In this document: positions 1 through 8,982 of the stretch, one piece after another | Layout of the letters: each line of letters opens with the position of its first letter | How positions within the stretch are numbered: the stretch's first letter is position 1 | DNA from: Bacteroidota bacterium | Lineage (GTDB): Bacteria; Bacteroidota; Bacteroidia; Flavobacteriales_F; PHOS-HE28 | Assembly (NCBI GenBank): GCA_014584605.1 | Contig: JACTMO010000026.1 | Coordinates: 1-45,210, forward strand | Direction: 5' to 3' | Length of the DNA stretch: 45,210 bases | The notes under the pieces: generated by a model | The model's database searches: none | What the model was told of the DNA's origin: nothing | Seen by the model: the letters and a program-made list of their open reading frames with translations, nothing else | Made by a program: the position numbers and the translations under genes

Positions 1-3000
1 GTTCTGGTCGGTGCTGGTGAAGCCACCCGGACCGCTCCAGCTGTAGGCGCCGTTGCCCACGCCTTGCAGGGTCACGCAGGGGTTGGTGCAGGTGATGGTA
101 CCGCCGGCCGCTTGCGCGCCGGGTTGGTCATCATCAAGGATCACCTCAACTTGATCCAGTTCGGTGCAGCCGTTCGAAGGATCGGTAACGGTAAGGGTGT
201 ACGTGCCCGGATCCGTAACGGTGGGGTCTTCACTCGTGCTGGTGAAACCGTTCGGGCCGCTCCAGCTATAGGTGACGCCCGGGGTGGAGCTCGATCCATC
301 AAGCTGGCCGGACGTGATCGTGCAATTCAAGGTGAGATCGTGGCCGGCACCGGCCTGCGGGGTAGTGGTGTTGACGGTCACTTCCGCCACATCCGTGCTG
401 GTGCAATTGGTTTGCGGGTCGGTCACCGTAAGGGTGTAGATCCCTGCGGCGTTCACCGTGGGAGTGGCCGTCCCGCCACCGGAGACGATGCCTGGACCGC
501 TCCAAATGAACTGGGCACCCGGTGTGCTGCTCGATCCGCTCAGTTGCACTTCAGGGCCGGTGAGGCAGGTGATGTTGGCATCGGGGCCCGCGTTGGCATC
601 GGGAACCCCGGTGCTGTTGATGACCACTTGCAGGACATGGCTGCACTGGTTGGCATCGGTGATGGTCACCGAATAGTTGCCGCCCGGGACATTGTTCAGC
701 GTGGGGCCCACGGCACCCGTGCTCCACAGGTAGGAATAGCCCGGTGTTCCACCGGTACCGCTGGCCGTGGCACTGCCATTGCTGTTGGAGCAGGTGGCGT
801 CGGTCACCTGGGCGTTCCCGCCGAGGGCGCTCGGTTGACCCACCACGAAGTCGGTCGAGGCGCTGCATCCGTTCGCGTCGGTCACCGTCACACTGATCGG
901 GCCTGCGGCGAGGCCGGTGGCCGTAGCCCCGGTCTGCCCGTTGCTCCACAGGTAGGAGAAGGGGGTCAGGCCGTCGGCCGTGGCGGTGACGCTGCCGTCG
1001 TTCCCGCCGTTGCAGGAGACGTTGGTCACCGTGCCGCTGGCGGTCATGATCCGCACCCGCACCACTTGGTCGGCCGCGCCGGCCAGGATGCAGGCGTCGC
1101 CGCCGATGATCCGTCGGATGTACGTGTCGGCCGTGATGGCACCGATCATCGAACCGGGCAGGTCCTGACCGGTGGCCCCAGGGATGTCGTTCCATACCAG
1201 GCTGTCGGTGCTGATCTGCCATTGATAGGTCGCCGCACTACCGAAGGAGGGGTAGGGCGAGGATACGTTGTTGCGCACCAGCGTGGGCAGCACATAGTTC
1301 GGTACCGAACCGGTGATGTCGCCGGGGGTGCTGCCCGGGCAGATGGCCACGCCCTGGTAGGTGATGCTGTTGCCCAGCAGGTCGGGCGGGTTGGCCCAGA
1401 CCACAAGACCCGGCTCGTAGCGCGAGGTGGAGCTGACCTTGGTGGTGTTCAGGGCACCCTGCGTCAGTGGGATGTTGTTGCTGCGCGCGGTGACGATGGT
1501 GTAGATGCGGCAGTTGCTGAACTTGATGCCGCGTTCTCCGACCGGGTCATAGTCATCCGCCGTTCCGCCATAGTAGGTGCTGAACAGCAGGGCGCTCAGG
1601 TCGTTCTCCAGCTTGGAGAAGGTCTTGTCGTTGCTGCCCTGGTTGGTGGTCTGCAGGGGCACGTTCGGGGCGGAGCTCGTCGGGAAGTTGGTGCTGTTGG
1701 AATACCCGAAGATGTACACGTCGTTGTTCTGATCGACGTTGAGGCCCATCATGTTGACCTCGTTGGCGCTGCCGCCGAGGTAGGTGGCGGCCTGGAAGGT
1801 CTGGTCGATGCCCATGCGGCACACATAGAAGTCGTTGCTTCCGTTGTGCCCGCTGTCATACACGCCGGATCCGCTGATGTTCGAGGCGGCAAGGCCGCTG
1901 GTGACACCGCCGAAGTAGAGCTCCGTCCGCGCGGTGTTGAACTCCATGCACAGCACGGAGGCCGCAGCGCCGGAGGCGGAGCTGAAGTAGCTGCTCCAGG
2001 TGACGCCCCCGGCCGCGGTGAGGCGTTGCAGGAAACCGGCCGAGCTGCCGCCGCGTGTGGCCTGCCGGGGGCTGACCGTCGGGAAGTTCGTACTGGCCGA
2101 GCTGCCGCCCACGAAGATGTCGCCCGTGGCGTCGTTGTTCAGCAGGATGGTGGCCACGTCGCTGCCGTTGCCGCCGGTGTTGCGCATCCACACCATCGCC
2201 GAGAGGTCGGCGTTCACCCGGAACACCAGCGCATCGTCACTGCCGGCGTTGGAGTTGGTGGCCCCGCTACCGGGGTTCGTCGTGAGCAGGTTGGTGCTGG
2301 TGGTGGCGCCGCAGACCAGCACATCACCGTTCGCGGTGGTGCGCAGGTCGTACGAAAGCTCACTGCCGTTGCCACCGATCACGCAGGCCTTGATACCCGT
2401 GCCGGCGGGGTTGATCTTCAGGACGAAGATGTCCGTGCCCGCCTGGGCCTGCTGGTCGATGCTGGTGCCGCTGAAACCGGTGCCGCCCAGCAGGGGGAAG
2501 TCGGTGCTGCTGGTCAGGCCCGTGATGTACAGGTTGCCGTCGGGCCCCTGTTCGATGGCGTACGGGTTGTCGTCCAGCCCGCCACCGATGTACGTCTGCC
2601 ACACCCGGGTGCCGGTGCCGCCCACGGCGGAGGGCTCCAGGTATTTGCCCACGATGATCTCCAGGTTACCGTTGGCGGTCTCATCGAAAGCGCCAATGGT
2701 GATGTTGTCGGTGGTGCCGACCACGCGGGCCAGCACGTAGATGGCCCCATCGTTGGGGTCCACCCAGATGCCGTGGCCGTGGTTGTCGCCGCTGCTGTTG
2801 GTGTTCACCCAGGTGGCCCAGCGCAGGGCGATGGGGTCGATCACCAGCGGGCGCGTACGGTCATAGGCACCGATGGAGAAGCGCACCACGTTGCCCTGCA
2901 CGGTGTAGGCCGCATCGATGCGCTGTTCGCCGCGGTCGCCTCCCTGGTACACCACGGGGGCCGGGAAGCGCATCTCACCCAGGCTGGTGGGGACGATCAG

Positions 3001-3675
3001 CTCGCCCTGTTCGGTGACCCGCAGCCGCTCGATGCCCTTCAGCTCCAGCTGGATGTCGCCGGGGTCGCTGCCGGGCTTGCAGATGATGTCGTACTCCAGC
3101 GCGCCGTCCTCGGCCGCGTAGTACCGCACATCGGTGCGGGGGTACACGTCCTTGTACCAGACTTCCTCGTAACTGCTGACGCCGGTGGCATGGCGCGCGG
3201 CATCGCCGAGGAAGTAGTTGGCGGCATCGCCATGGGGTTTGAGGCTCTCCACCCGCATGTTGGGCGAAGCCCCGCGGAAGTGCAGCAGCCAGCCATGGCC
3301 CCGTTCCTGCCAGATCAGCGGGCGGGCCGGCAGGCCCAGGCGGGCTTCCTCCTCGATGCGGAAACCTTCAGCCTCGCGCGCGGCGACGGCCTCCGGGTCG
3401 TAGGCCTTCACCAACATGCCCTCGGGCGTGGCCAGGGCCTGGCCCAGGGGGAAGTCCGCCCGGAACAACACCTGGGGGTTGAACTGTCCGCGGTTCTCGG
3501 TGAAGTGGATGCGCTGCTCATAAGCGTGCAGCAGCGCGTCCAGGCCATCGGCATGGCCGTCGTGCGGACGGTCCGGCGGCGTGTGCGCCAGGGCGCCCGT
3601 GGCTGCGAACACCAGGGCCGTCACATAGGCCCAGGCGCGCCGCAGCACGTTCGGTGGGGAGGATGAGTGCTTCAT
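1..3675 (-). CDS. Giant secreted SBBP/SprB/PKD-like repeat protein (C-terminus beyond window)
   Basis: The reading frame is open from an ATG at 3673-3675 to the window edge (1225 codons), so the C-terminus is missing. The N-terminus MKHSSSPPNVLRRAWAYVTA leads into a hydrophobic signal peptide ending near ALA. A DUF7948-type module follows at about residues 50-290 (IHFTENRGQFNPQVLFRADF). Beta-propeller SBBP-type repeats then occupy about 320-760, with recurring phrases such as FYVCRMGIDQT and YLGGSANEVN. An Ig-like stretch lies at about 775-880, two SprB-type repeats (VTNVSCNGGNDGSV) at about 880-1020, and PKD-like repeats (YSWSGPNGFTS, GIYTLTVTD) run to the edge. This build is known for T9SS-exported adhesins and gliding proteins of Bacteroidota; a C-terminal sorting domain is expected outside the window. 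The exact role, such as adhesion or surface binding, is inference. Confidence 0.85.
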   Translation of the reverse strand, partial: MKHSSSPPNVLRRAWAYVTALVFAATGALAHTPPDRPHDGHADGLDALLHAYEQRIHFTENRGQFNPQVLFRADFPLGQALATPEGMLVKAYDPEAVAAREAEGFRIEEEARLGLPARPLIWQERGHGWLLHFRGASPNMRVESLKPHGDAANYFLGDAARHATGVSSYEEVWYKDVYPRTDVRYYAAEDGALEYDIICKPGSDPGDIQLELKGIERLRVTEQGELIVPTSLGEMRFPAPVVYQGGDRGEQRIDAAYTVQGNVVRFSIGAYDRTRPLVIDPIALRWATWVNTNSSGDNHGHGIWVDPNDGAIYVLARVVGTTDNITIGAFDETANGNLEIIVGKYLEPSAVGGTGTRVWQTYIGGGLDDNPYAIEQGPDGNLYITGLTSSTDFPLLGGTGFSGTSIDQQAQAGTDIFVLKINPAGTGIKACVIGGNGSELSYDLRTTANGDVLVCGATTSTNLLTTNPGSGATNSNAGSDDALVFRVNADLSAMVWMRNTGGNGSDVATILLNNDATGDIFVGGSSASTNFPTVSPRQATRGGSSAGFLQRLTAAGGVTWSSYFSSASGAAASVLCMEFNTARTELYFGGVTSGLAASNISGSGVYDSGHNGSNDFYVCRMGIDQTFQAATYLGGSANEVNMMGLNVDQNNDVYIFGYSNSTNFPTSSAPNVPLQTTNQGSNDKTFSKLENDLSALLFSTYYGGTADDYDPVGERGIKFSNCRIYTIVTARSNNIPLTQGALNTTKVSSTSRYEPGLVVWANPPDLLGNSITYQGVAICPGSTPGDITGSVPNYVLPTLVRNNVSSPYPSFGSAATYQWQISTDSLVWNDIPGATGQDLPGSMIGAITADTYIRRIIGGDACILAGAADQVVRVRIMTASGTVTNVSCNGGNDGSVTATADGLTPFSYLWSNGQTGATATGLAAGPISVTVTDANGCSASTDFVVGQPSALGGNAQVTDATCSNSNGSATASGTGGTPGYSYLWSTGAVGPTLNNVPGGNYSVTITDANQCSHVLQVVINSTGVPDANAGPDANITCLTGPEVQLSGSSSTPGAQFIWSGPGIVSGGGTATPTVNAAGIYTLTVTDPQTNCTSTDVAEVTVNTTTPQAGAGHDLTLNCTITSGQLDGSSSTPGVTYSWSGPNGFTSTSEDPTVTDPGTYTLTVTDPSNGCTELDQVEVILDDDQPGAQAAGGTITCTNPCVTLQGVGNGAYSWSGPGGFTSTDQN

Positions 3676-4191
3676 GGTCGTCGGGTTCGGATGGGGGTTG
3701 GTCTTTCGTTCGCCGTTCACGGCTGTTGTTGGCAGAGCATCATCAGCAGTCCGATCAGCAGCAGGCACCAGAGTTCACCATCCACCAGCCATGCAGCAGT
3801 GCTGCGGCCGGGTCCGGTGTTCCATCGACGCGGCACGTCTGCGCTCCCGCTCGCGTGCTCCAGGGTCCTTTCGGTCCTCATCGGTCCTCCTGTTGGTGTC
3901 CAAGTAGCCTCCAGGGTCGATCGAAGTCGGACGAACAGGGGCAAAACAAGGGTGAAAGGCATCCGGCTGTCAAGTTTCGTCGATGGCGGCAGTCGATTCA
4001 TGGATAGATAGCCATCGTTTGTCGGAAGTTTGGGCTGGCGGTGATCCGCCGTCCCTGGCCGGTATTGTTGAAAACTTTCTGCCGGAATTTTTGGCAACCG
4101 GGCTTTCGTGTTGCTTAATTGTCCGACGCCGATCTGACGAAAAAATCGTCAGGCAGCAGAGCGACCCAAGCGACAACAAACCCGAGAACAC
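3676..4191. other. Intergenic region upstream of recA and the giant secreted protein
   Basis: This 516-nt divergent spacer is less GC-rich than its flanks, especially at 3990-4190. I see no convincing gene in it. It holds a candidate recA promoter (weak TTAATTG at 4115-4121, with a T-rich run TTTTTGG about 20 nt upstream) and the perfect inverted repeat at 4134-4152. No clear TAnnTTTG element was found for the minus-strand gene. Confidence 0.5.
4134..4152. promoter_or_regulatory. Perfect inverted repeat in recA leader
   Basis: CTGACGA (4134-4140) and TCGTCAG (4146-4152) form a perfect 7-bp inverted repeat around a loop or spacer of five A. It lies 39 nt before the recA ATG. It could be an operator for an SOS-type repressor or an mRNA leader hairpin; the sequence alone does not decide. 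Confidence 0.5.
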
Positions 4192-5211
4192 ATGGCAGCG
4201 GTGGAGATCAACAAGGAGAAGCTGAAGGCCCTTCAGCTCACCATGGACAAGATGGAGAAGACCTTCGGCAAGGGGGCCATCATGAAACTGGGCGACGATG
4301 CGGTGGAGCAGGTGGAGGTGATCCCGTCGGGTTCGCTGGGCCTGGACCTGGCCATGGGCGTGGGCGGCTACCCCAAGGGGCGCATCGTGGAGATCTTCGG
4401 CCCGGAGAGCTCGGGCAAGACCACGCTGGCCATACATGCCATCGCGGAGGTGCAGAAGAAAGGGGGCATCGCGGCCATCGTGGATGCCGAGCATGCGTTC
4501 GATCGCTTCTACGCCGAGGCCCTGGGCGTGGACACGGAGAACCTGTTGATCAGCCAGCCCGACAACGGCGAGCAGGCCCTGGAGATCGCCGACAACCTGA
4601 TCCGCTCCGGCGCCATCGACCTGCTGGTGGTGGACAGCGTGGCGGCGCTGACCCCGCGCGCGGAGATCGAGGGGGAGATGGGGGATGCCTCGCCCGGCAT
4701 GCAGGCCCGGCTCATGAGCAAGGCCCTGCGCAAGCTCACGGGCACCATCAGCAAGACCGGTTGCTGCTGCATCTTCATCAACCAGCTGCGCGAGAAGATC
4801 GGCGTGATGTTCGGCAACCCGGAGACCACCACGGGGGGCAACGCGCTGAAGTTCTACGCCAGCATCCGCGTCGACATCCGTCGCACCAACCAGATCAAGG
4901 ACGGGGAGAACGCCGTGGGCAACCGCACCAAGGTGAAGATCGTGAAGAACAAGGTGGCACCGCCCTTCCGCAAGACCGAGTTCGACATCCTCTTCGGAAA
5001 GGGCATCAGCAAGTCCGGTGAGATCATCGACATGGGGGTCGAGCAGGGCATCATCAAGAAGAGCGGAAGCTGGTTCGCGTACGAGGACAACAAACTGGGG
5101 CAAGGCCGGGACGCCGTGCGGCAGCTGCTGGAGGACAATCCGGAGCTGTGCGAGGAGTTGGAGAAAAAGATCAAGGACGGTCTAAGGGAAGCCGCTCCTC
5201 AAAACGCCTGA
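4192..5211 (+). CDS. recA: Recombinase RecA
   Basis: RecA is the ATP-dependent strand-exchange protein of homologous recombination and the SOS co-protease; it acts in the cytoplasm on single-stranded DNA. The 339-residue length is normal for the family. The Walker A motif GPESSGKT is at residues 70-77 and the Walker B strand LLVVDS at 144-149. The conserved phrases [11 protein letters not shown] and [20 protein letters not shown] are present. The start is the ATG after an A-rich stretch (cccgagaacac) with no Shine-Dalgarno sequence, as usual in this phylum. The gene is monocistronic, with a strong hairpin terminator 27 nt after the stop. An inverted repeat in the leader suggests regulation. 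Confidence 0.98.
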   Translation: MAAVEINKEKLKALQLTMDKMEKTFGKGAIMKLGDDAVEQVEVIPSGSLGLDLAMGVGGYPKGRIVEIFGPESSGKTTLAIHAIAEVQKKGGIAAIVDAEHAFDRFYAEALGVDTENLLISQPDNGEQALEIADNLIRSGAIDLLVVDSVAALTPRAEIEGEMGDASPGMQARLMSKALRKLTGTISKTGCCCIFINQLREKIGVMFGNPETTTGGNALKFYASIRVDIRRTNQIKDGENAVGNRTKVKIVKNKVAPPFRKTEFDILFGKGISKSGEIIDMGVEQGIIKKSGSWFAYEDNKLGQGRDAVRQLLEDNPELCEELEKKIKDGLREAAPQNA

Positions 5212-5238
5212 GGTGCCCGTCGGCCCACCCCTACCTTA

Positions 5239-5262
5239 GAGGCCCCTTCCGCAAGGGGCCTC
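5239..5262 (+). terminator. recA terminator hairpin
   Basis: GAGGCCCCTT (5239-5248), loop CCGC and AAGGGGCCTC (5253-5262) form a perfect 10-bp stem 27 nt after the recA stop, followed by ttcgttcc rather than a real T run. The ATG of the next gene lies only 9 nt beyond the hairpin. Confidence 0.8.
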
Positions 5263-5271
5263 TTCGTTCCC

Positions 5272-6333
5272 ATGACCCACGGCAAGCGCTCCTTCGGGAC
5301 CCTGTCCCTCCTGTTGTTCGTGGCCTGCGCCCCCCCCTCGCCCCCGGCCGCTGAACCCGCTTCCCCGGCGCCTGCGGAGCGCATGGACCAGCGCCTGGCA
5401 GCCCTGGAGAAGCGCATCGTGGCCGATCCGGGCAACGCCGGTCTCTATGCCGAGCGGGCACGCCTGTACGCGGCCGTGGACAGCCTGCGGCAGGCCTTCA
5501 AGGACTGGGAGCGCGCCATCGCTGCCGACAGCACGAACGCCGGGTACCTGCTCGAACGCAGCGACCTGTACTACCGGCAGACCATGGTGGACCGGGCGCG
5601 CGCCGACCTGGAGCGGGCCATCGCCCTGGCACCGGACCGGCCCGCCCCGCATCTGAAACTGGCCGAGATCGAGCTTGTGCTGCGCCACCACCGCGAGGCC
5701 ATGGAGCAGGTCAACACCGCCCTGCGGATGGACCCCGGCCTGGCCCAGGGGTACTACCTCAAGGGCTGGATCTACAAGGAGGCGGGCGACACCGGGCTGG
5801 CCATCTCCAGCTTGCGTACCGCCGTGGAACAGGACCCCGGCCACTACAGCGCCTTCATCCAGCTCGGTCTGCTGCACGCAGGTCTGCACGATCCCCTGGC
5901 ACAGGACTATTACCGTTCGGCCCTGGCGATCCGGCCCAACAGTGTGGAGGCCCTGTACAACCTGGCCATGTACCTCCAGGAGCACGGGGAGGACAGCCTG
6001 GCCATGGCCACTTACGCGCGCATCAGCACGGTGGACAGCTTGAACGCCCTGGCCCCGTACAACACGGGCTTCATCCATCTGGAGCACCGACAGGCCCCCC
6101 GGACATCGCTTGCCTGGTTCACCCGGGCCACCGACCTCAACACCAACTACCACCAGGCCTGGTACAACCGTGGGGTGGCCTATGAACGGCTGGGCCTGCT
6201 GGACAGTGCGGCGGCCGATTACCAGGTGGCCCTGCTGATCCGTCCCGACTACGACCCGGCCGCCGAGGCGCTCCAGCGCGTATATGCCCGGGGGGCGTAC
6301 GTGAAGGAGTTCGACCGGCGGCGGAAGCCCTGA
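5272..6333 (+). CDS. TPR-repeat lipoprotein
   Basis: This 353-residue protein starts with a short basic n-region, a hydrophobic core and a lipobox LLFVAC with the lipidated cysteine at residue 19. A Pro/Ala-rich linker follows (about 20-37). The rest, about residues 40-340, is consecutive tetratricopeptide repeats (for example YLLERSDLYYRQTMVDRARA and YNRGVAYERLGLLDSAAADY), a protein-binding scaffold. It is probably an envelope-anchored adaptor on the periplasmic side; its partner is unknown. The ATG lies just after the recA terminator. A TACCTTAG box at 5232-5239 could be its own -7 element, which would put the terminator stem inside its leader. Confidence 0.88.
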   Translation: MTHGKRSFGTLSLLLFVACAPPSPPAAEPASPAPAERMDQRLAALEKRIVADPGNAGLYAERARLYAAVDSLRQAFKDWERAIAADSTNAGYLLERSDLYYRQTMVDRARADLERAIALAPDRPAPHLKLAEIELVLRHHREAMEQVNTALRMDPGLAQGYYLKGWIYKEAGDTGLAISSLRTAVEQDPGHYSAFIQLGLLHAGLHDPLAQDYYRSALAIRPNSVEALYNLAMYLQEHGEDSLAMATYARISTVDSLNALAPYNTGFIHLEHRQAPRTSLAWFTRATDLNTNYHQAWYNRGVAYERLGLLDSAAADYQVALLIRPDYDPAAEALQRVYARGAYVKEFDRRRKP

Positions 6334-6351
6334 ACCCCGTTGCGCGGGTTC
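6332..6351. terminator. Weak hairpin between convergent genes
   Basis: GAACCC (6332-6337) pairs with GGGTTC (6346-6351) around an 8-nt loop, directly at the stop of the TPR gene and before the end of the convergent lipoprotein gene. There is no T run, so termination is only suggested. Confidence 0.35.
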
Positions 6352-6393
6352 CGGATCCCTGCTGGGATGGCCCCCATGCCCGTTCCACCGCGC

Positions 6394-7878
6394 TTAGGGC
6401 ACGAACTCGTAACAGCCCAGGTCGGGCGGAAAGCTGCGCGGCTGCCCGTCCAGGTCGGTGAGCGCTTCGATGGTGCTGTTGATGCCCCGGTCGATGCAGG
6501 GTGAACCGGCCGTGAGGTGCAGGTCGTCCGAGGAGACGAAGGCCGGGTTCAGGTTGCGGATGATCGAGCCCTGGTCGGGGAAATGCACCAGATCGCCCGT
6601 GGGCTGGTCGGTGCGGAACAGGAAGTTGGTGAAGCTGTACTGGGTGGTGCCACCGGGCTCCAGCTCGATGAGGAACTCGTTGGTGTTGGAGCCGTGGATG
6701 ATGCCGTTCTGGAAGGTGCTGGCGACGATGTCGCGTACCTGCACCGTGCCGTCGATGCCCTGGTAGGTGTTGGTGAGCAGGAAGGCGGGGTCGTTCCGCA
6801 CGTCGTAGGGCCAGAAGTTGGCCACCGTGGTGTGGTTGAAGAAGTACTCCCCACCGCCGGTGAGGGCCATGCAGAACTGACCGGCATCCGCCACCAGCAG
6901 GTTGTTGCTGGTGATGCGGTAGTTGCGGCTCAGGATGCCCGCCGCCGAGCAGTTGCGGATGCTGACGTTGTTGAGCACCAGTCGGGCCGCACTGGTGGGC
7001 GCCAGCGGGTCCAGCGGAAAGGTCTCGCACTGGATGCCGATCAGGGCGTTGCGCACCTGCACATGCTCGAACACGTTGTCCTGGTTGGCATCCCCCTCGT
7101 TGATCCAGATGCGGTCCCACTGGCCCGGCAGGTCCTGGTAAGCCGGTTCCAGCCGGTCGCCCTGGAACACGATCGGCTGGTCCACCAGGCCCTGCGCCGT
7201 GATCCGCCCGTTCTTGTACACCCACAGACCACCACCGCCGTGCACATGGATGCGTGTGCCGGGGTGGATCACCAGCGCGTTGCAGCTGTCCACCACCGCA
7301 TAGCCCAGGATCAGGATGGGCTTCTCGGGGGTCCATTCCACCACCTGCCCGCAGATCTGGTTGCCGTTCTGGTCGTAGCCCCCGGCGATGTAAGAGAAGG
7401 GCGGGAAGCCCTGCACGTACTGGTCCGGCCGGTACACCACCGCGTCCTGGCCCCACACCTGCAGCAGCACCTCCTGCTCCACGCCGTTGGTGTTGAAGCG
7501 GATGTGGTCCTCCACCAGGAACGGGGTGTTCACCCCGCCCGCGCCAGGCAGCACTTCCACGAAGATGAAGGCACTGTCCTTGCCCGCGATCTCCACATCC
7601 TCGAAGTGCTCACCGCTCAGGCCGTCCACGTTGATCCGGAAAGGGGAGGGGGCCCCGCCCGCAAGGGCGATGTCCACCCGCACGGCATTGACGTCGGGGT
7701 TGCGCACGGTGAACCGCTTGGTCACCGAGGTGCTGAGGGTGGTGAAGACGGTGTCGAACAGCACCGTGTCCTGGCTGAAGTCCAGGGTGACCCCGTCGTC
7801 GGTGAACCGCAGGTCCTTGCGGCAGCCGGCCAGCACAAGGGCCCCGACGAGCAGGAGGGTCAGGGAGCGCGAAAGCAT
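6394..7878 (-). CDS. Beta-helix lipoprotein with choice-of-anchor-like C-terminus
   Basis: The product has 494 residues with the ATG at 7876-7878. Its signal peptide ends in the lipobox LVLAGC, with cysteine at residue 19. Residues of about 25-140 look like an Ig-like beta region ([20 protein letters not shown]). From about 180 on there is a run of short beta strands typical of a right-handed parallel beta-helix ([37 protein letters not shown]). The end, SPCIDRGIN then [11 protein letters not shown], resembles the DxGAYE-type ending of choice-of-anchor beta-helix proteins. It is likely surface or periplasmic; no enzymatic residues could be assigned. A CATCTTTG box ends 6 nt before the ATG. 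An upstream in-frame ATG at 7908 was not chosen because it lies before this promoter and spoils the signal peptide. Confidence 0.85.
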   Translation of the reverse strand: MLSRSLTLLLVGALVLAGCRKDLRFTDDGVTLDFSQDTVLFDTVFTTLSTSVTKRFTVRNPDVNAVRVDIALAGGAPSPFRINVDGLSGEHFEDVEIAGKDSAFIFVEVLPGAGGVNTPFLVEDHIRFNTNGVEQEVLLQVWGQDAVVYRPDQYVQGFPPFSYIAGGYDQNGNQICGQVVEWTPEKPILILGYAVVDSCNALVIHPGTRIHVHGGGGLWVYKNGRITAQGLVDQPIVFQGDRLEPAYQDLPGQWDRIWINEGDANQDNVFEHVQVRNALIGIQCETFPLDPLAPTSAARLVLNNVSIRNCSAAGILSRNYRITSNNLLVADAGQFCMALTGGGEYFFNHTTVANFWPYDVRNDPAFLLTNTYQGIDGTVQVRDIVASTFQNGIIHGSNTNEFLIELEPGGTTQYSFTNFLFRTDQPTGDLVHFPDQGSIIRNLNPAFVSSDDLHLTAGSPCIDRGINSTIEALTDLDGQPRSFPPDLGCYEFVP

Positions 7879-7884
7879 GGGGTG

Positions 7885-7892
7885 CAAAGATG
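7885..7892 (-). promoter_or_regulatory. Near-leaderless -7 element, beta-helix lipoprotein
   Basis: On the minus strand CATCTTTG is followed by CACCCC and then the ATG. This is one mismatch from TAnnTTTG, and only 6 nt separate it from the start codon. Confidence 0.5.
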
Positions 7893-7942
7893 GGTCGCCC
7901 TGCATCACGTACCGGGGCCCTCGATCATTGCCCGGCCCGACA

Positions 7943-7974
7943 TTTGGTCGGCTCGCCGATCCGGCTTACTTTTG
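7943..7974 (+). promoter_or_regulatory. Promoter of rpmE2
   Basis: TTTG at 7943-7946 and TACTTTTG at 7967-7974 are separated by 20 nt. This matches the Bacteroidota -33/-7 arrangement. The leader would be about 35-40 nt. Confidence 0.7.
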
Positions 7975-8016
7975 CGCCCCCGTCGCATGAAGTGGCGGGT
8001 CGAGAACCGCAGAGCT

Positions 8017-8280
8017 ATGAAGGAAGGCATCCACCCCGAGAACTACCGCATGGTGGTGTTCAAGGACATGTCCAACGACTACATGTTCCTCTGCCGCAGC
8101 TGCGCGGCCACCAAGGAGACCATCACGTGGGAGGACGGGCAGGAGTACCCGCTGGTGAAGCTGGACATCAGCCACACCTCGCACCCGTTCTATACGGGCA
8201 AGATGATGCTTGTGGACACCGCCGGTCGGGTGGATAAGTTCAACAAGCGTTACGCACGCCACAACAAGGACGCCAAGTAA
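8017..8280 (+). CDS. rpmE2: 50S ribosomal protein L31 type B
   Basis: The 87-residue protein begins [20 protein letters not shown] and contains the type B signature [12 protein letters not shown] followed by [15 protein letters not shown]31 joins the central protuberance of the 50S subunit to the 30S head. Type B proteins normally lack the zinc ligands of type A, but this one has CRSC (C26, C29) where relatives I recall carry TKST-like residues. The start at 8017 matches the family N-terminus; an in-frame ATG at 7987 would add ten unconserved residues. A good promoter lies upstream and a terminator directly downstream, so it is a single-gene unit. Confidence 0.95.
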   Translation: MKEGIHPENYRMVVFKDMSNDYMFLCRSCAATKETITWEDGQEYPLVKLDISHTSHPFYTGKMMLVDTAGRVDKFNKRYARHNKDAK

Positions 8281-8307
8281 CGGCGCTCCGCTCCCGTATC
8301 TGGGAAG

Positions 8308-8333
8308 CCCTCGGCCAGCGGTCGGGGGTTTTT
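8308..8333 (+). terminator. rpmE2 intrinsic terminator
   Basis: CCCTCGGCC (8308-8316) pairs with GGTCGGGGG (8320-8328) with two G-U pairs and an AGC loop, followed by TTTTT. It is the most classical terminator in the window. Confidence 0.8.
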
Positions 8334-8345
8334 CCTTTGTGCCCC

Positions 8346-8957
8346 TCAGCCCTGCGGCTGGTCCTTGTCGTCCCGGACCCGGCCTTCGCGGATGCGCTGG
8401 TAGGCCTCGGCCACCCGCCGCTTGCGGATCTCCTCCTTGCTCGCATCGGTGATCCACTCCACGTACTCGCGGCGATGCGAGGCGGAGAGCGCCTCCCAGC
8501 GGGCCCAGGCCTCCTCATCCCTGTGCAGCACGGCCTCCAGCTCCTCGGGCAGGGGTGGTGCCTTCCGGCGTGGTTGGGCATCGGTCAGCTTCGCACCGCT
8601 CAGGTTCACCTTCACGGCCTGCTTCACCAGGTCCAGGAAGACCTTCTCGTCGATCGCGTCGCCTTCCTTGATCCGGTATTTCCGCATGCCCTTGGCCTGG
8701 TCCTTCTCGGGTTTGTCGAACAGATGTTGGACGTCCTTCATCAAGGCCCCCTTGTGGAACCACACGCACACGGCCTGTTTCAGGCCGATGGTCCCGATCA
8801 TCAGGCCGCCCAGGTCGTAGTGCGGCATGTTCCACCGCCAGGCCTCCTCGATGTTGTGCCCAGCCGCGTGGATCAGCTGGCGCAGGCGTACCAAGGTCCG
8901 ACGCTGCCATTCGGGCTGCTCGGCGATGTAGCTGTTGATCTGTTCCTGGGGAAGCAT
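8346..8957 (-). CDS. DUF1801/YdeI-like protein
   Basis: The 203-residue cytoplasmic protein starts MLPQEQINSYIAEQPEWQRR. The N-terminal two thirds (about 5-125) look like the DUF1801 (YdhG-like) fold, with the recognisable AWRWNMPHYDLGG and VCVWFHKGALMKD. The C-terminal part (about 145-195) resembles the YdeI/OmpD-associated tail, with PPLPEELEAVL and EYVEWITDASKEEIRKRRV. Proteins of this combination are widespread and of unsettled function; some YdeI members have been linked to stress or bacteriocin tolerance. The ATG lies 25 nt after the stop of the upstream gene, so the two may be co-transcribed. An extended start at 9017 would overlap that gene and was rejected. Confidence 0.85.
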   Translation of the reverse strand: MLPQEQINSYIAEQPEWQRRTLVRLRQLIHAAGHNIEEAWRWNMPHYDLGGLMIGTIGLKQAVCVWFHKGALMKDVQHLFDKPEKDQAKGMRKYRIKEGDAIDEKVFLDLVKQAVKVNLSGAKLTDAQPRRKAPPLPEELEAVLHRDEEAWARWEALSASHRREYVEWITDASKEEIRKRRVAEAYQRIREGRVRDDKDQPQG

Positions 8958-8982
8958 GGCTTTGGAGGCGAAGGAGGTCCGG

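Noticed and set aside
64-3666. Plus-strand open frame of about 1200 codons
   Set aside because: It is antisense to the giant secreted protein in the mirrored codon frame. Its His/Arg/Val/Gly-rich sequence has no domain, and the minus-strand frame has a signal peptide and clear repeats. High GC keeps the antisense frame open.
3717-3881. Small minus-strand frame of 54 codons with a hydrophobic end (CLLLIGLLMML)
   Set aside because: It lies upstream of the giant gene and ends in a possible membrane span, but it has no promoter, no recognisable family and biased composition. Conservation in relatives would be needed to accept it.
6517-8280. Long plus-strand frame running into the L31 gene
   Set aside because: Most of it is antisense to the beta-helix lipoprotein. 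Only the last 87 codons are a real protein, so the start was set at 8017.
8963-8977. Anti-Shine-Dalgarno-like ACCTCCTT in the leader of the DUF1801-like gene (minus strand)
   Set aside because: It is identical in sense to the 16S rRNA tail rather than complementary to it, so it cannot act as a ribosome binding site; probably chance.
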